DNA from: Turbatrix aceti
Taxonomy: Eukaryota > Nematoda > Chromadorea > Rhabditida > Panagrolaimidae
Assembly (NCBI GenBank): GCA_963969345.1
Contig: OZ017769.1
Coordinates: 3,410,816-3,474,815 of the forward strand
Length of the DNA stretch: 64,000 nt
Reading direction: 5' to 3'
The translations under genes were made by a program, and so were the position numbers. Positions 33,701 to 47,232 of the stretch are shown piece by piece (positions within the stretch are counted from its first letter, which is position 1; each line of letters begins with the position of its first letter). The notes under the pieces are model-generated. The model did no database searches. It saw only the letters and a program-made list of their open reading frames with translations, and was not told the DNA's origin.

Positions 33701-36700
33701 TAACAAATTTAATTATTATAATTAAAAAAAAACAATTCTAAAATTTTTTTTAATTAATTTTTTTTTAAATTGATATTCAGTTATTTCAAAATCGACCATT
33801 TTTTTGTAGAAAAATTTTTTTTTGGGTAAAATGATTTTTTATTGATTTTACAAAAAAAATGAGGGTTAAAAAATTTTAATTTTGAAAGAATAATTATTTG
33901 TTTCACTTAATTATTTGTTTTTTGGAAGTTTTTTATTAGAGAAATTTTAAAAACAATTTTTAAAAAAATATTGTTTTTTACATCAAAAAAATAAACTAGA
34001 AAATTTTTTAAATATAGATTTTTTAAAAATTTTTAAACCCAAAAAAAACTCACTGTCCTGGTCGCCCTTTCCGGATTGCTTAAATTGCAAATTGACAAAT
34101 TTCTCCTTCTCGTGCCCGGCTTTCTTGTCCATAAGTTGCCGAATCTGCGTGTGGCCTTGGCGATCATCAGTCATCGCAAATGACTCGAGCGTGATGGCCG
34201 TTTCCAGGCCATTGTCTTCCTGCATGAATCCAGCCACCAGCAGCGAGTGGAGCTTGAGCGCAGCAAATGCCGTCTCTTCCGATCTCTCAACGACACCTTT
34301 TCCGTACTCCAATCCAGAATCGCCGGTGTGAAGCGTGGCAACGATGTCGCCCATCGAGAATTTGAAAACCAACCGTTTCACTGAATTCCTCGCTTTTTCT
34401 GCCTTGGCAATTTCAGATGCTTTTTTGACCACATCCGCGACTGTCGATTTTTTTGGTTTCGGTGTAACAGGTTCGTCTGCGGCGTTGGCAGCCGCGTCGC
34501 CGGTTCGACCCTTTTCAACGGTCTGAATGGTTGGCGGGGGCGGAGGAGGGACGCCTTCGGTCAGGTTTCCGCTCAGAGTGTGCATAATCAGAGCGTAATC
34601 AGCCTGGGACATGCTCACATCCACCGTCGGGAGAACAGCCTGAACCGTGAGCTCGGGAAGATCCTTGACAGTCGCAAAATTCAAATTCCGGAAAACAGTC
34701 AGACTGAACGTCAGCGGTTTGAGCAGTCGGCACGAAGCAGAAACATCGCGGTTGTTGCCATCGTCGAGGAGACCGATGCCGACGTTGACTTTGTTGAGAT
34801 CGATGTTGAGCTCGTCGATGAGGGCGCTGCCGGTCTGGTTGAAACGATTTTTCAGCAGCAGACGACCGAGATCGACGATGATGACTTCGCGGGACGTTGA
34901 AATGCGCGGAATGAGGATGGTAGGGGCGCCGAGCTCGATGTCGAGCAGGAGGCGGGGCGGCGAATCGACGATGATCTGCTTCACGTTGGCAGCGGTCTCG
35001 GCGGCTTTTTCCTGCGCGATCACCTGCGCCTGGGCAGCAGCGACGGCGGCTTCCGCTTGGAAGGGACTGATCCAGTTCTAAAAGTCGTACGAAATTGAAC
35101 CCGACCAAAAAAATTCTAAAATTTGGTTAAACTGATCTTCAAACGCTGGATTTCCCGAAAAATTACGGTAAAACCCATGAGAAAAAAATAGGCCTAAAAA
35201 GTCAAAAAATAACAAAAAAAAATGAATTTTTACAATACATGAAAAAAGTTTTCTGTGATAAAACATCAAAACTAAAATTTGAAGTACTTTACGCAAAAAT
35301 TCGTCGCAAGAAAACGAAAAAATTGATCAAAGAGATCGTAAATTACAAAAAAAAAGCAAAAAAGGTAGAAAATACAGTAAAAAGATAACAATCGTAAATA
35401 TCAAAAGTAACAAAAACTGGAGGAAGCAACAGTAAAAAGATAACAAATCTGGTACGTATCCCGACACGAATTGAAGAGTAACACATCAAAAATGTCAAAA
35501 AACGTTTTTTGAATGTTACTTTTTCTCTCCTTTGTTTACGGGCATAATTATGTTGTTTTCGTTCCTTTTTTTCTATCGTTTTCGCCTTTGGCTTAGGCTT
35601 GGGCTGTTTTTGAGCCCCAAAAATTTCCAACCCGCTCAAAGTTGAGTCATAGCCCAAAACATTGGTCCTATTAGTAAATTTCAGTCCCTCAAAAAAACCA
35701 TAAAAAAAACTCACCAGCATTCTGTTGACCCACAAATTCAAAAAGACAAATCTCAGCTGGGCGAATCTGATTTTGACGGCCATATCGACATCGCTGAGTG
35801 TCCTGCGCTTCTTCTCCTCCGGAGTCAGGTTGTACTGCGTGAAATCCATGTGAAACATCTCTTCGTCGCCGGAGACAGCCAACAAATGCTGATGGAGAGT
35901 ATCCGGCGTCTCGTCGATCATCTGGATCGATCGTAGCCCCGCCGTGACATACATGACCTTCGGCTTCATCGTAACCGTCGATTTGACGTCCTCGATCGCG
36001 AGGGAAGTGCTTGCGCCCTTGGATGTGCCCAGCATGACCTGCAGGAGCTGAATCTTCGCGTTGATGGCCATGTCGATGACCTTGGTCGTGTCGATTTCGA
36101 GTTTCTCCAGTTTTTTCCCGTGCGGTCCTCTTTTGCGGCTTTTTCTGCGTTCGAGCTTGTTTGACGTTGCCTGGGACGCGATCGAGTGGAGCGAGGCGAT
36201 GGACTCCGAAAGATGCCGTTTGAGGGCCTGGCCGCCGTCTGTGGCTTCTTTTCCTGGATCCGGTGGGTTCAGAGCGGCGAGTTGGGCTTGCAGTTGCTCG
36301 CCGAAGCTTTTGATGTACACGAGGGCTTCCTAGAACGCAGAAAATTATTTTCAAACACACTTATAAGGAATTTGTGTGTCAAAGTTAAATTTGGACTTTT
36401 TTCATGAAATTTAGCAAAAAATGTATTTTACTATGAAACGTTTTTACCGTAAACTGCATCTGTCTGAGGCGTAATTTGGTAGAATTACGATCGCAAAGAA
36501 TCGCGTTTTTGCTACTTTTGACGATCTTTGGCACGTTCTAGCTAAAAAAAACTACGGCATTTCCAAAACCCAGGTACATATGTATTTATAGACGTGATTT
36601 TTGATAGAAATTCTCCATGAAAAATCACGTTGATCAATAAATACCCTGATCTTAGTAATGCCGTAGTTTTTTTTAGCTAGAAGGTGCCAAAGATCGTCGA

Positions 36701-39700
36701 AAACTGCAAAAAAGCGATTTCCTGCGATCGTAATTCTGCCACATTACGTCTTAGAAGGATGAGGTTTAAGTAAAAAACTTTTCATGATAAAATCCATCTT
36801 TTGGCAAAAATCCATTTAAAAATTCCTAAATCCGTCCAAATAAAAAACTCACCTGATGCAGTGTCAAATTGAGTTTTTTAAAGTTAAAATCAATGGATTG
36901 CTTGGTCGATTTGTAGACAGTCGCAAAGAACGGACTTTCTTCGTTGGCCATGACGTACGTCATATCGACGAGGTGTTCGTTTTCCGTGATCTGCGGATTA
37001 TCAATCAGGAACAGCGTTTTGCCTTCGTCGGTCAGCGATACAAAATTCGGCTGTTCAACAGTCAGACTTCCAAGGTACACTTTGACCACCAAATCGAACG
37101 TCCTCATCTGGAGTTTGCATCCAAAGCGTCGGAGATTCGCATCGATGACCACCTTGTTCCCGGACGACACAATGACACCAATTTGATTCAGCTTCAGGTT
37201 GACGTCGATCTGAACTTGTTGCTCGCGAACCCTCTTGTTCTGCTCTTCTTTGGACTCCGCAGAAGAAGTTTCGCTGTCGGATCCAATGCCTTCGTCTACT
37301 TCGATTTCGTCGACCTCCATGATCGCTTTCATTTTCGCTCGATCCCGAAGTTTCGTTGCAGGAACCGGCGCTGCGATATCGACGACTTCTTCGGGCTCGC
37401 CGGGGGCTGGTTTGGGGATGCTGTTGATCAACTTCATCAGCGAGATGAGTCTCGTGTCGCTGACCGCGACTACGACATCCGGCAGGTCGCCAAAGACTCT
37501 CAGCTTCGGCATGTTGAGATCATCGATGCTGGATTTGTGGATTCCGATATCCAAGCCCGTCGGACGGAGGACGTGAACCCCGGCCTCAGGCTTTCCGCGA
37601 GCGTCGTAGGCCTTGTCAAAGTCCTCGGCGAAGATGACCTGCATGTTGGAGAGTCGAAGCTGAAATTTGTCGTACGCTGCCATGACCACTTTTCTATGGC
37701 GTTCATCCGTGATATCCGCATAGGCCGCTGGATCTGATTCGTCCGTGGTATCGATTGTCAGCACACCAAGCTCGGTGAGCAGGGTCGGTTTTGCCTTGTC
37801 ATAAATCCCGCCTTCCGTGACAACAATCGTCGCAGGATCAATCTGGATTCTGAGCTTTAATTTCGATTTTTCATCGACGGCGTGTTGGAGGCCGGTGACG
37901 CTTCTCGCCTTCACGTCTTCGTACCTGGCGAGGGCAGCCGCGGTCAGCTGATTGAGTCTCACCGATTCCGGTGGTTTGAAGACATCGAGCGCCGCGTTGA
38001 CAGCCGGAGCGTGGTATTTGAGCAGGACAGGCTTGATTCCGAGGTAGACAAATTGGTCAAACTCCCCGTTGAGTGGATTCGTCTCCACTTCGAGATCCAT
38101 CCAGTTCTGCTCCTTCTTGACGAGTGTCAGCATCGGTTGGCCGCAGCCCTGCATTTCGAGTGACTTGATCGAACTCTTGATATGGATTGCCCGGGCTGAT
38201 GGCCTCTGTGTGACGTCTGCAGCCAGCTTGGAGAACTTCAGCTCCAGAACTTCTTCGACGATGACCGCAATGACGCCAAAATTGATCGCAATCTTGTTTT
38301 CGACGTATTCTTTGGGGTAATCGGTCGGTGGCGTGTTTTCTTGGTAGTCAATTGCGTCAAAGAGTTTCTGTTTTTCTTCGGGAGTCATGTTTTGCTGGAA
38401 TTTTCCGAGGAGATCGTCTTCTGCGGGTTCTTTGGGTTTTTTGGTCGGTTTCGGTCCTCCGCCTCCGCCACCGAACCAGGACGAAGCCCAGGCGCCCCAG
38501 CCCTGGGGTTGGTCTTCGACTCTGGTGAGTCCCAGTCGGTCGATTTTCATCTCGGCTTGCTGCCTCGCGATATTCAGGTTGAAGACATCGAGTCGCCGTT
38601 CTGCTTCGCTAATTAGCACCGATGTTTCCGTGTCAAGCGACTTTTCAGTCTGTTTCCTGAGCCAGGCGTCGCGATAATCACGAACAAGGCTTCGGTGCTC
38701 CTTCATCCGCTTCCAGGACCAATTTCGCTTTCGGCGACGAATATTTTCCTCCAGAATTGATGTAAACGCGAATTTCCACCACTCCTTGGCATGTCCCTTG
38801 TACTCGACCAGGTTCGGACGGTATTTGAGGTACCTGGTCGCCAGGTTGAACCTTTCCTGGGCTTCGAGGAACAGCAGAATGTCCTGGTACTGCAATCTTC
38901 CAATTCCGAGCGCGAGTTGTTCCATGCCAACTGACAGGTCGATTTTTGGGATCGTCCAGTTGGAACCGTCTGATTCGGGTTTCTGATTCAGCGCCAGTTT
39001 CGCTTCCATCGAAATCGGCTGTAAGATGTACTTGAAATCAGCCGGACGATTGTCTTTGGTGACGATCGTCTCGAGAAGAGCCTTTCGGATGTCTTCTTTT
39101 GAGTCGAGGTCAGAAATGAACGACGACGTTGAGTTCCAGTAGATTGCCAGGTTTTGCATCGAGATAAGCTTGTGGAAGATCTTGACTGCGTCTTTGAGGA
39201 TTGTGGCCTTCCAGTTTTCGTCTGTGGTCTGAAAAAAAGTAAATTAAATTAAAATTTCAAAAACAGAGTATAAAAAACTTATTAGGGTCCAAAACCGTTT
39301 AGCATTTTTTTGAAAAATTTAACGGGAAAAAAGCAAAAAAATGGCAGAAAAATTTCTGTCCAAAAAAAGTCATCATACCCTTTTTTTCACTTTTTTATGT
39401 AAAAATATTCTTAAGCCGAAATTTTTTGAAAACAGTCGCATTTTTTCCGCCGTTTTACACATTGTTCAAAAAAATTCGACGTAAACCATTTTTAAATTCA
39501 TAGAACAATCTTTGGGTTTTCTTGGACCAATACAAAAAAAAACTGCAAAAAAGTTTGTCTAAAATTTGTTCCTAAAATCGATCGAAAACGACCTCACCAA
39601 TTCGAAATTGTTTTGAGGATTTTTTTTTCAAATTTGTTTTGCTAAATTTTTTTCAATTTTTTGCTAAAATTGTTTTGTCATTTTTTGTTTTTTTTGAAAA

Positions 39701-40377
39701 ACGTTCATTCATGTTTTTTTTCGACAATTTTTTTCGTATTTAGCAAAAATCAAAAAAATGTGTTAAAAAACACAAACCTGGAATTCAAGAGCCTGGAGGG
39801 TGATACCAGCGACGAACGGCCTATGCCTATTCGTATACTTGTCCTCAAACCGGACATGAATATTCTTGATGTGAATCTGCAGATTTTTCACGACCTGAGC
39901 GACCATTTTTTCGGCAAAGCTGTCTGCAGCTGGGTCTTTTGGTTCTAAAAAAAATCATCCACGGACCGTCAAACCCAAAAAAACCACACAAAACTCACTC
40001 CTTCGATTTTTTCGGTTTTCTTCGAGCCTCGCGAGGGCCTTCTGCTTCGCGTCAAAGTCATTCTTCGCGGCCTTTTGATCGTTGTAGACGACTCCCTTGT
40101 TGGGCACGACGATGAGGTAGAGGCCTTCGACGTTCGCGATGACGGGCTCGGTGTAGAGGTTTTTCCAGGGAATTTTAAGCACCAGACTGCTCAGAAACCC
40201 GTATTTGAGCTTGACAGGTAGATCCAGTTCATCGAGAGCTGTTTCTTTGATTTCGAGGTTATTGAGTTTGACATCGCCTCCCCAGATTCCGATATTGAGC
40301 TGAGAAGCGTCGAGGTTGTCGACAAAATCACCCAAAAATCGGTTGAGGAGATCGGCAACCAGACTTTCGAAAACCAT
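24787..40377 (-). CDS. vps-13: VPS13, bridge-type lipid transfer protein
   Basis: Encodes 3258 aa, full length for the family. Exons: 40377-39999, 39944-39778, 39228-36853, 36329-35715, 35077-34054, 33634-33003, 32615-32430, 32371-30950, 30518-30417, 29598-29263, 28821-28337, 27807-26812, 26288-26093, 26035-25422, 25033-24787; every junction keeps frame. Residues 1-120 form the chorein N-terminus (start [31 protein letters not shown]). The extended beta-groove rod follows, the WD40-like adaptor-binding region lies at about 2000-2600, then an ATG2-C-like part, [16 protein letters not shown] repeats near 3090, and a C-terminal PH-like end (KQRV-type start [15 protein letters not shown]). VPS13 proteins move phospholipids between membranes at contact sites. 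It resembles the VPS13A/C branch. A candidate extra exon at about 29930-30008 was left out because the reading joins well without it. AATAAA lies about 20 bp past the stop. Confidence 0.95.
29600..30416 (-). other. VPS13 intron 9, no needed exon
   Basis: An 818-bp intron between RNLSFM and PDLCVGHEP. One in-frame open piece bounded by CTTGCAG and AAAG/GTTAGA (about 30004-29930) could be an optional exon of about 25 codons, but its translation is Ser/Thr/Lys-rich and unlike VPS13. A GGGGCCCCGGCCCCGGGG run lies at 30061-30078. Confidence 0.4.
35385..35605. repeat. Dispersed CCCGACACGAATT repeat, copy 1
   Basis: In VPS13 intron 4. Order of shared phrases: CAGTAAAAAGATAACA, TATCCCGACACGAATT, GAGTAACA, a small hairpin around AAAACGTTTTTTGAA, then GTTACTTTTTCTC and TTCTATCGTTTTCG. 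Six other copies lie at 43434, 48380, 49950, 59632, 60528 and 63110. Confidence 0.85.
36415..36805. repeat. Fold-back element 1 (VPS13 intron 3)
   Basis: Two arms of about 150 bp (about 36419-36570 and 36650-36800) are inverted copies of each other. Matching phrases include TTTTACCGTAAA, GCGTAATTTGG, ATTACGATCGCA, GACGATCTTTGGCAC and TAGCTAAAAAAAACTACGGC. The central 80 bp also pair partly (AAAATCACGT). It is related to the element at 56160-56660, which has the same GGCACGTTTT...ACGGTATT order. Confidence 0.88.
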
Positions 40378-42251
40378 GGTTAATTGATTGGATGGAATTC
40401 GATTGGTCTGTTCTGCAAACAAAAAAAAAACTAAAACGTGGGCCAAATTTGCTTCCGTTTAGACAGGTGAAAAGACAAACAAACACACGCAACGCGCTAT
40501 AATTATTTTTGAGCGCAAAAATATGAAATAGATACATAAAATAAATGCATAACAACTAAGAGAAAAAAAAAAGAATACGCGAGATGTTCTCGTTCTCGTA
40601 TTCGTTCGTTCGTTCGTTTGAGTCCCCAAGAAGAACAACAACGAAAACGACATGCATGCTCAGAGGGTTGGTTGGTTGGTTTGTTGCCTGCTGACTCACG
40701 CCAGCCAAGCAAAATCAATCACTACTAAACAATCAGTGGAACAAAAAAATTGCAGTGGTGTTGCAACTTTGCGGTCAGGTCAGCATCCGGGGGAGTGAAA
40801 AATTATCCAAATACAAAACAAAAAATAAAAAACGATCAAAAAACAGCTAAATTGATCATTAATTGAGCAAACATGCCAAAAAAACATTCGCCGAGGCCGT
40901 AAATAGTCCTAAATATCATCGTAAACAACAACAAGAACCCCAAACAGCCTCATATGCGCGTTTGGAAAAGAGAGGCAAAAAAACTAAAAACAGTCACCAC
41001 CCGCATGGAACAAAATTAAAGGGTGCAGCACAGCCTCCGACGCAAAAAAAAGCTTATCAAAAGGGACAGATACTCAATAACAACAGAAAATCATTGATAA
41101 GAGAAAAGATACAATTCTGAGAGTCAACAGAGCCTTTTTCGTGGCATTTTGCCAGACAGACAGTCAGATCAAGAGAGCAAAGGTCATCAAAAGTCGACCG
41201 GAGGCAGCTTCAACTCCGCAAATAAATTTCTCATCAAAAAACAAAGAAATAAACCCCAGAGCTTTGAAAACGCGCCAAGACTCGGTGCAAACAAACTCGG
41301 CTCAAAAACAACAAAAAAACATGTCAGTTACATATAAACTTTGTGGCAAAAAACCACTGTGTTCGTAAACGTCCGCCGGAACAAACTTCATCTCGCTTTA
41401 TTTTTTCCTCTCTAAAAAACATTCATCTGCCCGTTATTTCAGCGCTGTGGTGTACTGGAACGAAGAGAGGAGACTGGAAGGGAGTGAAAACGAAACAAAC
41501 AAGCCCTTTGGACGTTTGCAAGGTTCCTTGCACGAAGAATGAATTCATCGTGGCGGCTGGCAGCAGCAATGCGAGCAAGCACGAGCACGCGCGTCCGTCA
41601 AACAACATCAGTCCGCGCCAGTTGTTGTTGGGGCGCAAAAAAAAAGAAGGAAGGAAGACAACAAATACATATGTGTCGGTTTGTTACCCCATTCGGTAGT
41701 CCGGTCCGGTCCGCAGTCGTGTTTGTGTCGTTGTACAAGGAAAAAAAGAGCGGGCGTTGTTTGTTTGAAATCCAGCCATCTCACGTCCCTAAAAAATTCA
41801 AAAATCCGTTCATTAGTTAAAAAAATGACCTCTACAAGTTGGGTAAACAACAAGGCTCTCAACGGAATGATTTTTTGTCGGCCCAGACCGGGTCATAAAA
41901 AATGCGGAAGCACAACAAAAAATTTTTGTACAAATCATAAAAAAAAATGTTATAAAAAAAATTTCATGGAAGCCAAAATGATTCAAAAAATAGTTATAAA
42001 AATGCAAAGAACGCGAATCGTGCTTTTTTTATACTCCTTTTCAATTTTTCAATTTAAATTTTTTTTTAAATTTTGGAACTAAAATTTTTTCTAAAAAATT
42101 TTTCTTATTTTTTCTTATTTTTTTCAATTTTTTAATTAAAAAATTTTAATTTTTCGAATTTAAAAAATTTTATAAAAATTTTAAAATATTTTTTTGGCAC
42201 AATTCGGCCAAAAAAAGCACTCATACTCACTTACCTTCGTCATAGATCTAT
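40378..42251. other. Intergenic region, no supported gene
   Basis: 1.9 kb between the VPS13 start and the RAD54 stop, on the same strand, so it holds the VPS13 promoter and RAD54 3' UTR. It is A-rich with a pyrimidine-poor plus strand at 40800-41350. Open frames here lack an ATG, splice context or recognisable motifs. A CGTTCGTTCGTTCG microsatellite lies at about 40600-40618. Confidence 0.5.
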
Positions 42252-45200
42252 CTAGTCACTAACAGCCCCGTCGTCATCGCTGGGAGCGTAGTTCTCATCC
42301 TTGGCGTCGGCTTCTTCGGCCTTCAGCTTTTCCTTCATCTCCCGCGTCTGTTCGTGTGATTTCTGATGGAAAATGAAAGAAATAATTCCACAGGAAAAAA
42401 TGCTTCTCAGCACGGAATCCGGGAGCTTTCGTATATCCCTCTGGACGTGATACCACAGAGAAAGGTCCGAATTCGTGTCCGCGGTAGTCGGAGGCTCGAC
42501 TGACTCAATTCCGTTGATGCAGCGCTTGCACCTGAGCCTGAAAGCACCAATGATGTCGGATAATCCTCATCAAACAACATAATCAACTTACTTGTCATGC
42601 GTATCACTGTTGACATCTGTTTTGAGCTCGAAGAGAGTTTTGAGCTGATCAACGCTGAAATGACGCGCAACATCCGTTTCTGCGTCAACAACGCACGAAC
42701 TGAGAGCTTTTTTGTGCGTTTGACGTTGAAACATTTTTTCCTCGATCGTTCCCGTCTGAAAAAAAAACCATGACATTTTGTCCATAAGAAAACAAACGCA
42801 GGCGCCCAAGGTCTTTTCAAAAACAGAGCAAAAAAGTGCACTAATGCGCCTCGTTAAAAAAATTATACAAAAAACTCACAGCAAGGAGACGATAGACGAA
42901 GCACGGCTTCTTCTGGCCGTCACGCCAGACCCGGGCCATCGCCTGATCGTCGTTGGCCGGATTCCAGTCGGGATCGAACATGACGAGTCGATTGGCTCCG
43001 ATCAGGTTGAGTCCACAGCCGCCGGCCTTCGAACTCAGCAGGAAGCAGTACTCATCGCTTTCCGGGTCGTTGAACTTGGCGACGATCTTGGCACGCTGCT
43101 TGATCGACATGCTGCCATCCAGGCGGACGTACTTGTACCGACGGAGGTTGCAGAGCTCGGCGAAGGCGTCCATCGTTTGCGTGTAGTTCGACACAAGCAC
43201 AAACTTGTCCTTTGTGTTCTTCTTCGTCACGGAGAGAATGTAGTCAAGAACGCGCATTTTTCCACTGAACGCCGGGTCTAGGGTTCGTTTGCTGAATGTT
43301 GACGGGAAAAGGTTGATACATCCTAAAAAAAAGACGATTTAGGCATTTTTGATGCATTCGGATTTGAATGTTCAAAAAGATAAAAAAAAAAGGTGATTGA
43401 GTAGCCGGAAATTTTAGGTCAAAAACTCTGGGACGAAAACGATAGAAAAAAAAAGTACAAAAACGATAGTAAAAACCGTAATCGATGAAGAAAAAGTAAC
43501 GTTCAAAAAACGATATTTTGACAATTTTTGAACGTTACTCTTCAATTCGTGTCGGGAGTTTCTTCACCCCTTTTTTGTTGTTTTCAAAATTTACGATCGC
43601 TATCTTTTTACGATATTTTGTTTCCAAATTTGTTGTTTCACACCAAATTTTCGGGTTAAACGTACTGAAAACTTTGTTTTGTCGTAAATGACTATAAAAA
43701 ATAATAAATTCCTCAGTTTTTTTAGGCCAGTTTAACAAAAAAATATTTTAGGCCCACAAATATCAAAAAAAAGTATTTTAGGCACCAAAAAACCCAAAAC
43801 TCACCCTCAAAGCCCGGTTCAGCCTCGCTGCACTTGTCGTAAATGAGTTGAGGATGATTGCAGAGTTTCTTCAGATTGGTGATGAAAGACAGCGTTGTAC
43901 CCGTCATCTGACCGGTTGCCTTCTCCTCTGGGGACAGCGACTTCTTCTTCGTGCCAATGAGCTTTGCATACAGACTTTCCTGGAGTTCAGTGAGCTTGCA
44001 GCAAACGATCAACTCGTATTTCACCTAAAAAAAACCCAATAATGCCAAATCCACCCAAAAAAATTCCAAAAAACTCACAGGCAAATACTTGGTCAGGAGC
44101 GCAGAAGTTCGCCGGATGATGCACTTGTTCACGATTTCGGCCATCTCCTTGAGCTTCTGCTCCCCGAGTTCCTGGTGCTCCTTGGACGCATCTGCATCCC
44201 GTCCACGCAGAATAGCATTTTCAAAACGTTTTTTGAATTCCTGGGCCGTTCCCAGCATTCCTGGGTTCACGAAATTCACCAGGCTATAAAATAACAAAAA
44301 TAGCCATAAAAAACGGGTTTTTGCAGAAAAACCAACCTGTAGTATTCCAGGAGATCATTTTGGATGGGCGTACCAGAGATGAGAACTCGTCGACGACATT
44401 TGAGACCAAACAACGCACCATACGTCTGATTATCGCTGTTTTTGAGGCGGTGACCCTAAAAAACAACAAAAAATGAAACGTTAGTCAGAGATCGTAAAAA
44501 TATCGCAATGACTAACAATCTACCGTGGAAAAGTAATATTACGTTTGAAAGAAACTTCTGACAACGAAAATATCGTAACAACGTAACAGGAACTTTTTCG
44601 CTTCGAAAATATCGTAATAACGTAACAGAAACTTTTTCGCTTCGAAAGTTCACAATAGCATTTCAGAAACGTTATTTTTGGTCGTTTTTCTCGCTTTTTC
44701 AGCCGTTTGTTTCGTTTTTCAACTGTTTCATACCACATTTTTTTTGAAAATCACTCACCTCATCACAGATAACGAGTCCAATCTCACTTTTCTGCAAGAT
44801 ATCGACGTAGAGTCTGAAGGTTTCGTACGAAATGATGACAACCGGCGTCGCGACGCGTTTGCCAATCTGATTCATGAAACGGGTCAGCTTGTCGATGATG
44901 TCATCTCGTTTGCCGGAATCAATTGCCTGGGAGTTGCAGCGACCCTTCAGCCACTTGACGATTTCGTTGTCCCAGTTTTTGACCAGACTACTCGGACAAA
45001 CGATGATCGCTTTGTTGATCTCCGGCGCGCATTCGGGGCCTTGGCGCTGAAAATAATAGATGGTTTTTTAAAAATTTGGAAAAGTCAACCCTACCAGAAG
45101 CGTCCACATGAGCGTAATACACTGTAGAGTCTTGCCAAGACCCATTTCGTCGGCCATGATGCATCCAGCAAAATCGGGAATCTGGGTTCCGGTGACGCAG

Positions 45201-45905
45201 TCGTACATAAACTTGACGCCTTCTCGTTGATGGGGTCGGAGGATGTTTCCGAGCAGGGGATCAACGACGACGTGGACCTTTTTGTCTTCGTCCTTCAGCT
45301 TGAGTTGGTCCTGCTTTGACAGCTCCGGTGGGGAGTACAAAACAAGGGCATTTTCGGCGTAGGGGTCGAAAAGAGCGATTCTATTCCGATTCAGACGAAG
45401 GCCCAAAGTTCGGTTCGATCGACCACCTGAAAATTCCCTTTTCAACAATTTTGAAAAAAACGCGATTTTTCAAGAAAAAAACCATTTTTGGTTAATAAAA
45501 ACATTTTAGGCCACTCACCGACGTATCCCTCCATAGGCGAGATGAACGGCGTCGCCAGAAGCCGCTTCAGGATGGCCTCATGCTCGTCGGATGACTCCGC
45601 AGCGAAGGCGTCCATTTTGGCACGATCGAGGCACTTTGTCCGGCACGGACTCATAAACTCGAAGGGATCCATCTTGACGATCGGCTGAAAAACCTCATCA
45701 GCTACACATCCCTTTTTTTACCGTCCAAAACTAACCACCAGCGGCGTTTTCGCGCCTTTCCGCTTCCGACCTCCATCGCTGGGCTCCGGAGTTGAGAGTT
45801 CGACGAGCGGCTTAAAAGCAGGACTTCCCACCTGGGAAGGCGCCTTTCGACGCAGCTGCAAACAAACAAGGCCTCAAACAGCACTGAAAACGATGAACTC
45901 ACCAT
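42252..45905 (-). CDS. rad-54: RAD54 recombination-repair translocase
   Basis: Encodes 781 aa of a SWI2/SNF2-type DNA translocase that works with RAD51 in homologous recombination. Exons: 45905-45903 (ATG only), 45855-45736, 45684-45519, 45426-45095, 45046-44759, 44455-44337, 44283-44079, 44024-43805, 43322-42880, 42755-42592, 42537-42252; frames agree at all junctions. The N-terminus LRRKAPSQ matches RAD54. [16 protein letters not shown] is motif I, DEGHRLKN motif II (residues 302-309, split by an intron), [14 protein letters not shown] motif [22 protein letters not shown] the RAD54 signature, and [13 protein letters not shown] plus [13 protein letters not shown] motifs V and VI. The C-terminus LRCKRCIN..., [10 protein letters not shown] matches RAD54 and not RAD54B or CHD/ISWI. 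The single-codon first exon is unusual and is the weakest part of the model. Confidence 0.95.
43430..43640. repeat. Dispersed CCCGACACGAATT repeat, copy 2
   Basis: In RAD54 intron 8, inverted relative to copy 1: ACGAAAACGATAGAAAAAA, then GTAACGTTCAAAAAACG, CTTCAATTCGTGTCGGGA and CGCTATCTTTTTACG. Confidence 0.85.
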
Positions 45906-47232
45906 CAAAAAGAAAGAAAAGTTCGCAGATTAGAAAATACAAAGTTCGGGAGACGAAAAATACGAAAAATGTACGATTTTCAAAAATCTCGCAAAAGACG
46001 CGCGACTGAAAGCACGTAACTTGGCAAAGTGTGACCAGCGAAAATGGTTGAATTTCAAATTTTTTGACGTTTTTTTTTGTTTTGCGAACGAACGAACGTT
46101 CGTGTTCGTTTATGACAATCGTTAATTACGAAAATAACAAAAAAAAGTTGACAATGTCGTAAAAAAACATGACGGTCGCAGTTTACTAAAGTAACAAAAA
46201 ATATAAAAATATTGTAATCAAAAATTGTCAAAACAATGTTGAAAGATCATGACGGTGTGAAAATTATGGAAGATAACAAAAGTGAAATTACAGAAAGCGG
46301 CGCGCCGCGCACCGCTGTAACAACACTTTCGACGCCTTTGCAGCCTGAAAATTCATGTTTTGACTAAACAGCCGTTTGCGCAGCGGCCACTTATCGGCAG
46401 TTTTATGCTTTCTTGTTGCTCTGCCAACATCGTCGCTGATCGCACTTGCCTACAGACGTAGTTTTTTTTCTCATTTGCTTTTTGACTGACTTTTTTCAGT
46501 AGCTTCGTTCATCGCTTTTACCAATATTTTATATTTATTTGCGTGTGTTTTTTAATTCAGTGATCAATGTTGCTCTTTTTTGGTCCTGCAATATTTTTAT
46601 TTTTATTTTTCTTGGAGTACTTTACTTTCTGTTTCAGGATATATTTACTTCTATATTATAAATATGTTACTATAAAATACTACTATTTTTATGCCTACTA
46701 TATATCTACCCTTATGATGCCGCCCCAGGGGGAACCAAAACTAGGATGCTGTCGCGGCGGCGGCAGATTTTGTTTTGTAATGTTTTTTCTTTTTCTGAGC
46801 ATCGACGATGCGCTCTCGGCCGCGATCGTTCGATGCTTCAGTCGCCACAACAAGCCACTGTAGCTTGTTGCATTTTCTATTTCTGCTGTTTTTTTTGTTG
46901 AGTCTTTTCTAATAAAAATTTTTTTGTGATTCAAAGAGTTTGGACTTAGCGACGAGTCCAGCTCTCTGTGAAAGATGCTTCGTTACCGCAGCGAAGCTAT
47001 CACGATTCGCTAACAAATCAGATCAGCAGCAGCGACCTGCAACCGACCGAACCGGATGCCCTGGCAACTCCAGCGAAACACCTGCTCGGCGACACCGGAA
47101 GAGTCATGGAGGCGCCGACGGCTTGTCGACCCCTCCGAGCAGCTTCCGTTTATTTTTGTGTGAAATAAAACGTCTACGCATTCTCTACTGAAAAACAATT
47201 TTATTGTATTATATTTCCTACGGTATATAAAC
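45906..47232. other. Intergenic region with possible small genes
   Basis: Contains the RAD54 promoter. Two plus-strand pieces look transcript-like. One is a 50-codon frame at 46713-46863 starting MMPPQGEPKLGCC and ending CFSRHNKPL, followed by a polyadenylation signal at about 46911. The other is a ~65-codon frame starting at about 46968 with an AATAAA at about 47164. Neither has a recognised family, and no splicing could be shown. Confidence 0.35.

Noticed and set aside
25463..38677. Long plus-strand frames (up to 293 codons) opposite VPS13
   Set aside because: They mirror VPS13 exons; the minus-strand protein is clearly VPS13 with consistent splice phases.
40863..41368. Lys/Gln-rich plus-strand frames of 75-85 codons
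   Set aside because: A-rich composition, no motif, and no ATG supported by context for the longest frame.
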